Below, piece after piece: positions 41,976 to 49,027 of a stretch of DNA of 64,000 nucleotides (the first letter of the stretch is position 1; every line of letters starts with the position of its first letter). The notes beneath the pieces are model-generated. The model worked only from the letters and a program-made list of their open reading frames with translations. It made no database searches and was not told where the DNA came from. This DNA comes from RPQJ01 sp963706755 (GTDB taxonomy: Bacteria > Pseudomonadota > Gammaproteobacteria > Steroidobacterales > Steroidobacteraceae): assembly GCA_963706755.1 (NCBI GenBank), contig CAVPNH010000019.1:62001-126000 (forward strand), written 5' to 3'. The translations under genes and the position numbers were made by a program.

Positions 41976-43730
41976 GTGACCGAGCCGACCGAACAGGGGG
42001 GCGACAACCTCTGGACCCGACTGCGCCGCCGCAAGGTGGTGCAGTGGAGCCTCGCTTATGCTGCCGCGGCCTGGACGCTGCTCCAGGTCGTCGAGTACCT
42101 CGGCGACACCTACGGCTGGCCGCCGGCGATCCGCCAGATCGCGACGCCGAGCTTCGCACTCGGGTTGGTCTTTGTGCTCGTCCTCGCGTGGTACCACGGG
42201 GACAAGGGCGAGCAGAAGGTCTCGCGAACCGAGCTCGCCATCCTCGCCACGCTCCTCGCCGTCGTGGGCGGCACGATGTGGTGGTATGCCTCGCACCTCG
42301 ACGAGCGTGCCTGGCTTACCGACACCGGCGTGCCAGACAAGACGCGTACCTTGCCGGCTGACGCTGCGTCCATCGCGGTGCTGCCGTTCCTGGACATGAG
42401 TCCAGGCAAGGACCAGGAGTACTTCGCCGACGGCATGTCGGAAGAAGTGCTGAACCTCCTGACGCAGCTCCCGCAGCTGCGGGTGATCGCGCGCACGTCG
42501 TCGTTCTCGTTCAAGGGCAAGGAGGCGGACATCGCGACCATCGCGAATACGCTGAATGTCGCGCACGTGCTCGAGGGCAGCGTACGCAAGTCGGGCGACA
42601 CGGTGCGGATCACGGCGCAGCTCATCCGCGCGTCGGACAGCACGCACCTCTGGTCGCAGACCTACGACCGCAAGCTCACCGACGTGTTCAAGGTGCAGGA
42701 CGAGATCGCGCGGGCCGTGGTGGCGGCGCTGCAGGTGAAATTACTGCCAGCGCAACGGCTTGCCGCTGCGCCGACGGTCGATGCCGAGGCGTACGACGCA
42801 TACCTGAAGGGCCTGTATCACTGGTACAAGCTGACGCGCGAGGACCTCGACGCCGCCGAACGCTATTTCGATCTGGCGCTCGCCAAGGAGCCGGGCTATG
42901 CGCGCGCCTACGCCGGGATCGCGCTGCTCTGGATGGGCAGGAACCAAATGGGATTTTCCTCGCCGGCGGAAGGCGTGCCAAAAGCCAAGGCGGCCGCACT
43001 CAAAGCGGTCGAGCTGGACGATTCGCTTGCCGATGCGCATTACGCCCTGGCCATTGTTTACGCCTGGGCCGACTGGAACTGGCCGGCTGCTGAGCGGGAA
43101 TTCAGGCGAGCCATCCAACTCAAGCCCGGTTTCGCGGATGCCCATGCCTACTACGCGCACCTGCTGAACAATGTGCACCGCCCGGACGAGGCCATGGTCG
43201 AAGCCCGGCGCTCGTTGGAACTGGATCCATTCAATGGGCTGTTTCGATCTCTATTCGGCGTGGACCTCAATTTTGCCCGCCGATTCGACGAGGCGATCGC
43301 GCAGTTTGACGCAGCCCTGGTGACGAACCCGAGGGACCTCGTGGCGCTCACGGGTTTGATTTCGGCGCGTCATCACAAGCGGGAGTACAAGCAGGCGCTC
43401 GAAGCGTTGAGTCGGTACGCAAGCGCCTATGGGTACAGCGAGGTGACGACTTTCCTGGCTCAAACTGCGGCCGACGCAGACTATCGCGCGACGATGCGCA
43501 AGGCCGCCGAGACGCTCGCGGCGCGGTCCCGCACGACGTTGGTGCTGCCCTGGGACGTCGCCAGCTGGTACGCGTATGCCGGCGATAAGGATCGGTGCCT
43601 GGAGTGGCTCGAGCGGGCCTACGAGGGTCGGGACCCCAACCTGCCCTATCTGTGGTACCCGGACTTCGACGGCGTGCGAAGCGACCCGCGTTTTCGTGAT
43701 CTGCTGAAGCGGATGAATCTGCCCGACTGA
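41976..43730 (+). CDS. Membrane TPR protein with FlgO/adenylate-cyclase-associated-like domain
   Basis: A 584-residue inner-membrane protein. Three helices (about 21-43, 60-76, 86-107) are followed by a domain (about 127-250) with SIAVLPFLDMSPGKDQEYFADGMSEEV and RVIARTSSFSFKGK, common after wHTH or cyclase domains in large sensors, and then by TPR repeats (about 255-560). It lacks the N-terminal DNA-binding or cyclase domain that its relatives often have, so it cannot act as a regulator by itself. The GTG start (41976) has GAGGGA upstream and a TACACT at 41948-41953. The stop lies in a palindrome shared with the convergent yebC-like gene. Confidence 0.85.
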   Translation: MTEPTEQGGDNLWTRLRRRKVVQWSLAYAAAAWTLLQVVEYLGDTYGWPPAIRQIATPSFALGLVFVLVLAWYHGDKGEQKVSRTELAILATLLAVVGGTMWWYASHLDERAWLTDTGVPDKTRTLPADAASIAVLPFLDMSPGKDQEYFADGMSEEVLNLLTQLPQLRVIARTSSFSFKGKEADIATIANTLNVAHVLEGSVRKSGDTVRITAQLIRASDSTHLWSQTYDRKLTDVFKVQDEIARAVVAALQVKLLPAQRLAAAPTVDAEAYDAYLKGLYHWYKLTREDLDAAERYFDLALAKEPGYARAYAGIALLWMGRNQMGFSSPAEGVPKAKAAALKAVELDDSLADAHYALAIVYAWADWNWPAAEREFRRAIQLKPGFADAHAYYAHLLNNVHRPDEAMVEARRSLELDPFNGLFRSLFGVDLNFARRFDEAIAQFDAALVTNPRDLVALTGLISARHHKREYKQALEALSRYASAYGYSEVTTFLAQTAADADYRATMRKAAETLAARSRTTLVLPWDVASWYAYAGDKDRCLEWLERAYEGRDPNLPYLWYPDFDGVRSDPRFRDLLKRMNLPD

Positions 43731-43792
43731 GAAATAGGTGCCTAGCAACAGGTGCCTGGCACCGAAATTCGGTGCCAGGCACCTATTTCTCA
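43728..43792. repeat. Compound palindrome between two convergent genes, containing both stop codons
   Basis: Outer arms TGAGAAATAGGTGCCT (43728-43743) and its exact complement (43777-43792) enclose an inner palindrome with 17-base arms AGGTGCCTGGCACCGAA around one base (43750-43784). AGGTGCCT therefore occurs twice on the left. The TGA stop of the TPR gene is the first three bases of the left arm, and the stop of the yebC-like gene is the last three of the right arm. It may serve as a two-way transcription stop, though no T-run is present. Confidence 0.85.
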
Positions 43793-44512
43793 CGCGAGCG
43801 TGTGGTACACCTTCTGCACGTCCTCGTCCTGCTCGAGCTTGTCGATGAGCTCGAGCACTTCGGTCGCCTGGTCCTCGGGCAGTTCCGTCGGGGCCTGGCA
43901 GATGTACTCGTGCTCGGCCGAAATGGGATTGATGCCGCGGTCCTCGAGCGCCTTCTGCAGCGTGCCGAAGTCCTCGAACAGGCACCGCGCCACGAGCTGT
44001 GGCTCGCCCTTCTCGCCGGTGCTCTCGCCAAACTCCTCGAGCCCGTGGTCGATGAGGTAGAGCTCGAGGTCGTCCTGGTCGATGCCTTCCGGGTTCAGCC
44101 TGAACACTCCCATGCGCTTGAACTGGAACGCGACGCTGCCGGTCGTGGCGAGGTTGCCGCCGTGCTTGCCGAAGGCGTTGCGCACGCTTGCGACCGTGCG
44201 GGTCGGGTTGTCGGTCGCGCACTCCACGAGCACAGCGACACCGTGCGGTGCATAGCCCTCGTACATCATCTCCTCGAAGTTGGCCGCGTCGCGTCCGGAG
44301 GCGCGCTTGATCGCGGACTCGACCTTGTCCTTCGGCATGTTCACGGCGCGCGCATTCTGGATGCAGCGCCGGAGCGCCGGGTTCGAGTTCGGATCGGTAC
44401 CGCCCTTCTTCACCGCGATGGTGATTTCCTTGCCGATCCTGGCGAACTGCTTCGCCATCCGGTTCCAGCGCGCGAACATCACGTGCTTGCGGACTTCGAA
44501 TATGCGGCCCAT
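43790..44512 (-). CDS. YebC/PmpR family regulator, YeeN-like subgroup
   Basis: A 240-residue protein of the YebC/TACO1 family, which binds DNA as a regulator or helps ribosomes translate polyproline stretches. It starts MGRIFEVRKHVMFARWNRMAKQF instead of the usual MAGHSKWANIKHRK, which is the form found in the YeeN-like branch. The three domains are otherwise complete: KEITIAVKKGGTDPNSNP, MYEGYAPHGVAVLVECATDN, RNAFGKHGGNLATTGSVAF and a C-terminal acidic part. The ATG at 44512 is preferred to an upstream start at 44653 because of this N-terminus. Not next to ruvC, unlike standard yebC. Confidence 0.9.
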   Translation of the reverse strand: MGRIFEVRKHVMFARWNRMAKQFARIGKEITIAVKKGGTDPNSNPALRRCIQNARAVNMPKDKVESAIKRASGRDAANFEEMMYEGYAPHGVAVLVECATDNPTRTVASVRNAFGKHGGNLATTGSVAFQFKRMGVFRLNPEGIDQDDLELYLIDHGLEEFGESTGEKGEPQLVARCLFEDFGTLQKALEDRGINPISAEHEYICQAPTELPEDQATEVLELIDKLEQDEDVQKVYHTLA

Positions 44513-44734
44513 GGGAACTCGACCTTTCTGGCAGGGCGCGCAATCTACCTGAGCGCGCGGCGCGGGCCAATCGGCTCGCCCACGCATCATAACAACTGGC
44601 AAAATGAACCCGTTGAAACGCCTTGTGCGGGCGGCACCATTATCAACTATCACTGAATACAGGTTTCACTCGCTGACGGCGTCTGGATGGCCACCCGTTG
44701 GACGGTGCAACATGGTCCGCAGGAGTCGCCCCGG

Positions 44735-45352
44735 ATGAGCGTCTACCGCCACTATATTTTTCCGAAGCTGCTCGATCTCGCGATGTCGAGCCGCGCCTAT
44801 CGCCGCCCGCGAGTGCGCACCCTTGCGTCGGCCAGCGGCCGTATCCTCGAGATCGGCTTCGGCACCGGCGCGAACCTCGAGCACTACCCGCCTGGCGTAC
44901 GGGGCATCGAGGCCATCGACCCGGACCCCGATCTAGACCGGTACTCGCGGCCCCGCATCGCGGCGTCGCGGATCGCGGTGGATTTCCATCACCTCGATGC
45001 CGAGCACCTGCCGTTCGAGGATGACCGCTACGACACCGTGGTGAGTACGCTCACGCTGTGCTCCATCCCGGACGTGGCGCACGCGCTGGCCGAGGTCCGG
45101 CGGGTGCTGAAGCCCGGAGGCCGTTTCCTGTTCATGGAGCACGGGCGCGCACCGCAGGAGTCGGTTGCCCGCTGGCAGGACCGGCTGACGCCGGCGTGGC
45201 GGCCGGTCAGCGGAGGGTGCCACCTGAACCGGCCGATACTCGAACTGATCGAAACCGCCGGCCTCGAAGCCGGCCCCGTGCAGTCCGGCTACCTTCGTGG
45301 CGTGCCGACGCTCATCGGGTATGTGAGCGAGGGCGTCGCCCGCAAGCCCTGA
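44735..45352 (+). CDS. Class I SAM-dependent methyltransferase (UbiE/COQ5-like)
   Basis: A 205-residue protein with methyltransferase motif I RILEIGFGTGANLEHYP, acidic strand-2 end GIEAIDPDPD, strand-4 segment YDTVVSTLTLCSIPDVAHAL and KPGGRFLFMEHGRA. The N-terminus YRHYIFPKLLDLAMS is shared with small-molecule methyltransferases near the phosphatidylethanolamine N-methyltransferase/METTL7 type. ATG 44735 has an AGGAG ribosome-binding site 9 bases away, so it is preferred to ATG 44687. Acceptor unknown. Confidence 0.85.
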   Translation: MSVYRHYIFPKLLDLAMSSRAYRRPRVRTLASASGRILEIGFGTGANLEHYPPGVRGIEAIDPDPDLDRYSRPRIAASRIAVDFHHLDAEHLPFEDDRYDTVVSTLTLCSIPDVAHALAEVRRVLKPGGRFLFMEHGRAPQESVARWQDRLTPAWRPVSGGCHLNRPILELIETAGLEAGPVQSGYLRGVPTLIGYVSEGVARKP

Positions 45353-45452
45353 ACGGTACGCAGCGCGGCCGGGTTGCCCTAAACTGCCTTCGGTGGCCTG
45401 TAAACCCGACGACGCCCGCCGCAATGCGGGTGCCGCCAGCGAGGAGTCGCCT

Positions 45453-46604
45453 ATGAAAACCTTCGTTCCAGTCGCGGTACTCGCGACCCTGGTCGTGCTG
45501 GCCGTCAGCGGCTGTTCAGTCAACGTGGACGGCGATGACGCCGTGACGCACCAGTTCGGGTCCGACTATTTCGGCGCGGGCGGGTTCCTGAGCCTCACGG
45601 ATCCGGTGGAAGGCGATGCGTTCCTGGCCGGCGGCCAGGTGGCCACGGTCAGCGAGGTCAAGGGCGACCTCGTCGCGGCCGGCGGCGAGGTGTCCATCGC
45701 CGGCAGCGTGGGCGACGACCTGTATGCCGCGGGCGGCGATGTGAAGGTGGACGCGATCGTGCAAGGCAACGCCCGGGTTGCGGGCGGCGACGTTGCCGTC
45801 GGGCCGGCCACGGTGATCGCGGGGTCCGCGACCTTGACGGGTGGCCGGGTCAACTTCGAGGGAAATACCCACGGTTACCTCAAGGCCACCGGCGGGAGCG
45901 TGACGATCGCGGGCCAGGTGCACCGCGATGCCGATGTCCGTGCCGAGGAACTCGTGATCAGCCCCGAAACGCAGATCGGAGGGCGGCTCATCTACCACGG
46001 ACCGACGGCACCGGTCGTTCCCGAAGGCGCGGTCATCGCGGGTGGCGTCGAGTTCCACGAAGTCAGCCACGGAAACTACATGCACGACGACCACGGTCCG
46101 GTGCACGAGACCGTGCATTGGGTCGGCTCGGCGCTGTGGCATGCAGGCGTGTTCTTCGTGGGGGCGCTGTTCCTCATACTCTTCCCGGGGTTGTCCTCGC
46201 GGGCCGTTGACGCGATCGGCCGCGACCCGCTGCGGTCTATCGGCCTGGGCCTCGCAGTCCTCGTATGCGTGCCATTCGTCGGGGTCGTCCTCCTGATCAC
46301 GATCATCGGCATTCCGCTCGCGCTGCTACTGGTGCCGCTGTACCTGCTGCTGCTGTTCCTGGGCTGGATCGTCGCTGCGCTCTTCGTCGGGCAACGCGGC
46401 CTCGCGCTCATGCACGGCGCCGGGCCCGTGACGACCGGCTGGCGCCTGCTCGCCCTGCTGCTCGCGCTCGTGGCACTGTCGCTCATTCGTCACGTTCCCT
46501 ACATCGGCGGCCTCGTCGCGTTCCTTGCGCTCATCGCGGGCGTCGGCGCCCTGGTCTGGCAGGGCTGGGCCCGGCGCGATGGCGCACCTGCAGCGGCCGG
46601 CTGA
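45453..46604 (+). CDS. Bactofilin-like repeat lipoprotein with C-terminal membrane helices
   Basis: A 383-residue protein: lipoprotein signal (VLAVSGC, cysteine 21), then a right-handed beta-helix-like region of hexapeptide-style repeats (about 45-190: AFLAGGQVATV, VAAGGEVSIAG, DDLYAAGGDVKVDAIVQGNARV), then four hydrophobic helices (about 228-375). The repeats resemble polymer-forming bactofilin domains, but here they are joined to membrane helices. If the cysteine is lipidated the repeats are outside the inner membrane. Ribosome-binding site GAGGAG at 45441. Role unknown; it could be an envelope scaffold. Confidence 0.75.
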   Translation: MKTFVPVAVLATLVVLAVSGCSVNVDGDDAVTHQFGSDYFGAGGFLSLTDPVEGDAFLAGGQVATVSEVKGDLVAAGGEVSIAGSVGDDLYAAGGDVKVDAIVQGNARVAGGDVAVGPATVIAGSATLTGGRVNFEGNTHGYLKATGGSVTIAGQVHRDADVRAEELVISPETQIGGRLIYHGPTAPVVPEGAVIAGGVEFHEVSHGNYMHDDHGPVHETVHWVGSALWHAGVFFVGALFLILFPGLSSRAVDAIGRDPLRSIGLGLAVLVCVPFVGVVLLITIIGIPLALLLVPLYLLLLFLGWIVAALFVGQRGLALMHGAGPVTTGWRLLALLLALVALSLIRHVPYIGGLVAFLALIAGVGALVWQGWARRDGAPAAAG

Positions 46605-46609
46605 TCGCG

Positions 46610-47050
46610 ATGAATTACTGGCCGCACCTGCTGGCTGTGCTCGTCGGTGCGGGGCTCACCCTGCAGGTCGGCATGAACTCGACCGTGCGCATGGCGATCG
46701 GCTCCCCGGTCGTCGCGACCATCGTCAACTTCGCGGTCGGTCTGGCCGCCCTGGGGCTGGTTGCGGTGGCGAGCGGCGCGCGTGTAGTGCCGGGATCGAC
46801 GGCCGCGGTGCCGGCGTGGGCGTGGTTCGGCGGGCTCCTCGGCGCGGCCTACGTGGCTTCCACCACGGTGCTCGGGCCGCGGCTCGGCGCCACGGCCCTG
46901 CTCGCACTCACGCTCGGCGGGCAGATGCTCGCGGCGCTGGCCGTGGATCAGTACGGCGTCATCGGCTTCCCGCAGAGCCCGGTGACGCCCGCGCGCCTGC
47001 TGGGCGCGGTACTCGTGATTGCCGGCGCGCTGCTGATCGTTCGTCGCTGA
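46610..47050 (+). CDS. DMT-superfamily small membrane protein (YdcZ/DUF606)
   Basis: A 146-residue protein with five hydrophobic helices spaced through the chain: MNYWPHLLAVLVGAGLTLQVGMNS, VATIVNFAVGLAALGLVAV, AWFGGLLGAAYVASTTVLGP, ATALLALTLGGQMLAALAVD and RLLGAVLVIAGALLIV. The pattern belongs to the YdcZ family of half-size drug/metabolite transporters, which act as pairs or homodimers. It follows the bactofilin-like gene by 5 bases and may be co-transcribed. Substrate unknown. Confidence 0.85.
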   Translation: MNYWPHLLAVLVGAGLTLQVGMNSTVRMAIGSPVVATIVNFAVGLAALGLVAVASGARVVPGSTAAVPAWAWFGGLLGAAYVASTTVLGPRLGATALLALTLGGQMLAALAVDQYGVIGFPQSPVTPARLLGAVLVIAGALLIVRR

Positions 47051-47062
47051 GGGCACCCTGCA

Positions 47063-47644
47063 GTGGCCAGGACACCCTCAACGATGCTCGCTCTCGGCAC
47101 GCCGGCGCCGGCGTTCGATCTGCCGGACTTCGACGGAAGGCGGCACGCGCTCGCTGACTTCGCCGGTTCCCGGGCGCTGCTCGTCGTCTTCACCTGCGAG
47201 CACTGCCCGTTCGCGCGGCACATCCGCGGCGCGTTCGCGCAATTCGCGCGGGAGTACGCGCCCCGCGGCCTCGCAATCGTCGCCGTCAACTCGAACGACC
47301 TCGACGCCTACCCGCAGGACGGCCCCGATGCCATGCGCCGGGAGGCGGAGTCGTCGGGCTACGTCTTTCCCTACCTGCTGGATGCCGATCAGTCGGTGGC
47401 GAAAGCCTTCCGCGCCGCCTGCACGCCCGACTTCTTCCTGTTCGACGCGGCCCGTCGGCTCGTCTATCGAGGGCAATTCGACGACAGCCGGCCCGGCGAC
47501 GACCGGCCCGTGACCGGGGTGGACCTGCGCAGGGCCGTGGATGCCGTGCTCGCGGGGTTGCCGGCGGACGCGGACCAGCGCCCGAGCGTGGGCTGCAACA
47601 TCAAGTGGAGGCCCGGCGCGGAACCGGACTACTTCACCGGCTGA
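47063..47644 (+). CDS. Thioredoxin-family (redoxin) protein
   Basis: A 193-residue protein with the AhpC/TSA-TlpA fold. It shows LGTPAPAFDLPDFDGRRHAL, a C-x-x-C site in VVFTCEHCPFARHIRGAF, IVAVNSNDLDAYPQDGPD and a cis-proline region CTPDFFLFD. CEHC in place of CGPC is typical of a sub-family of unknown substrate with cytosolic location (no signal peptide). Start GTG 47063 is the longest; ATG 47084 is also possible. The final part has an extra conserved-looking SVGCNIKWRPG. Confidence 0.86.
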   Translation: MARTPSTMLALGTPAPAFDLPDFDGRRHALADFAGSRALLVVFTCEHCPFARHIRGAFAQFAREYAPRGLAIVAVNSNDLDAYPQDGPDAMRREAESSGYVFPYLLDADQSVAKAFRAACTPDFFLFDAARRLVYRGQFDDSRPGDDRPVTGVDLRRAVDAVLAGLPADADQRPSVGCNIKWRPGAEPDYFTG

Positions 47645-47686
47645 GCGATCCCTGCCGGGAGGCCGCGGCCCGCCCGCGAGAACGGC

Positions 47687-48271
47687 TCAGGGGCCTGCGC
47701 TTCTCGCCGGGAACGACTCGATGATGCCGGCCGCCATGTCCGCGACCGTGTGCATGGCCTGCTCCGAGGATGACGATCGGGTCTCCGCCGTGACCGCACC
47801 GCGCCAGATGATCTGGCCGGACGCAGGATCGGCCACGAACACGATCACCGAGCCCTCGGTCACGCGGCGTTCGCGCGGCAGTTCGGACGCCGCCGGAAGC
47901 TGCGGATTGCTGGCCATGAGGACGTCGTCCGGGTTGGGCGTGTTGAACCTCGGAGCCGAGGAAGTCACGTACTTCCTGGTTCCGGCGACCTCGTAGCTCA
48001 CCAGCATCTCAGGCTTGTCCGCGTCCGGCACTTCCTGGTAGCCCTTGCGCACGAGCGCTGCAACGACGACTTCGCGGATGTGCTGGTCGGTAGCGGTCAC
48101 CGTGGCGGGGTTTACCGCAGTCACCGAGCCGAGCTCGCCGCCCGTCCACGCGAAGCTGCGGCGGGCCGCGAGACCTGCACCCGGTGCTTCGAAGGTCTCG
48201 ACAGGCCAGGTGGTGGCACAGCCGGCAGCCAGTACGAGCAGCAGTGCGGCGAGGTGGTGTCTCGATCCCAT
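47687..48271 (-). CDS. DUF4136 family lipoprotein
   Basis: A 194-residue lipoprotein: signal LLVLAAGC with lipidated C18 and an upstream GGAGACG ribosome-binding site. The mature part shows FAWTGGE..., TATDQHIREVVVAALVRKGYQEV and KPEMLVSYEVAGTRKYV, the usual blocks of DUF4136 proteins, ending with IIWRGAVTAET and a helical tail. Function unknown; family members are often outer-membrane lipoproteins. Divergent from the host-attachment family gene. Confidence 0.83.
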   Translation of the reverse strand: MGSRHHLAALLLVLAAGCATTWPVETFEAPGAGLAARRSFAWTGGELGSVTAVNPATVTATDQHIREVVVAALVRKGYQEVPDADKPEMLVSYEVAGTRKYVTSSAPRFNTPNPDDVLMASNPQLPAASELPRERRVTEGSVIVFVADPASGQIIWRGAVTAETRSSSSEQAMHTVADMAAGIIESFPARSAGP

Positions 48272-48409
48272 GGTCGTCTCCGTGGCCCGTTCGTCGAGTG
48301 TATAGGAACCGCGGAAGCCCGCCGCCAACCGCGACTGCCACATTCCACCATTGCGCGGGTCGCCGGCCCGGCGCAACGTGAAAACACACCCGAGTGCAGG
48401 GAGGCTGAC

Positions 48410-48853
48410 ATGAGCAGGTATCGAATTGTCGTCGCCGACCAGGCTGAAGCGATCTTCTACGACGCCCCGACGCTGCGCGCTGTGCCGAAGGAGGTGGCCC
48501 GGATCAGCGATCCACTGGCGCGTCTTCACGATCGCGATTTCGGGACCGAGCGCCCGGGGCGCACCCACGAGAGCATGGGCGCGACTCGCCACTCGATCCA
48601 GCGGGAGGAGACGCCCCGCCGCACGGAGGCAGTGCGGTTCGCGCGCCGCATCGCCCGCAGGCTCGACGACGCGCGGAGGAATGACGAGTTCGACCAGTTG
48701 GTCGTCGTGGCGGGCCCGCCGTTCCTCGGGCTCATGCGGGAGGAGTTGTCCGGCCCGACCCGCGCGCGAGTGACCCGGGAGATCCGCAAGGACCTCGTTC
48801 ACAGCACGCCCGCGGTGCTGGCGCAGCGGCTTGCCGCGAGCGTGAACCCGTAG
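48410..48853 (+). CDS. Host attachment family protein
   Basis: A 147-residue protein matching the 'protein required for attachment to host cells' family (PF10116): MSRYRIVVADQAEAIFYD, DPLARLHDRDFGTERPGRTHES, a central helix with FARRIARRLDDARRNDEFDQLVVVAGPPFLGLMREEL, and VTREIRKDLVHSTPAVLAQRL. The fold is eRF1/Pelota-like by known relations; the name comes from an Agrobacterium phenotype and does not prove that this organism has a host. ATG 48410 follows GGGAGG. Confidence 0.85.
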   Translation: MSRYRIVVADQAEAIFYDAPTLRAVPKEVARISDPLARLHDRDFGTERPGRTHESMGATRHSIQREETPRRTEAVRFARRIARRLDDARRNDEFDQLVVVAGPPFLGLMREELSGPTRARVTREIRKDLVHSTPAVLAQRLAASVNP

Positions 48854-48858
48854 CAAAA

Positions 48859-48912
48859 GGGGGGGGGTCACACCGGGATTCTGTGACCCGCATCCCGCGG
48901 CAGCGCGGGATG
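48859..48912. repeat. G-run with two adjacent hairpins
   Basis: A run of nine G (48859-48867) is followed by GGGTCACA (48865-48872) pairing with TGTGACCC (48882-48889), and then by CATCCCGC (48891-48898) pairing with GCGGGATG (48905-48912). The two stems are separated by one base. They lie just after the host-attachment gene and may be a terminator-like or REP-like element. No T-run follows. Confidence 0.7.
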
Positions 48913-49027
48913 TTGGTGCCTGCGCCGCGTCCGGGCATACTTGGCGGGGTCACGGGAGCGGTACGATGGAACGGCGTATGCGTCGATCACGCGGCTGGTC
49001 GCTACGAGCGGAGGCTGTCTCGCGCCC

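Noticed and set aside
44513..44653. Longer N-terminus for the yebC-like gene
   Set aside because: The extra 47 residues have no family match, while ATG 44512 gives the usual YeeN-like start.
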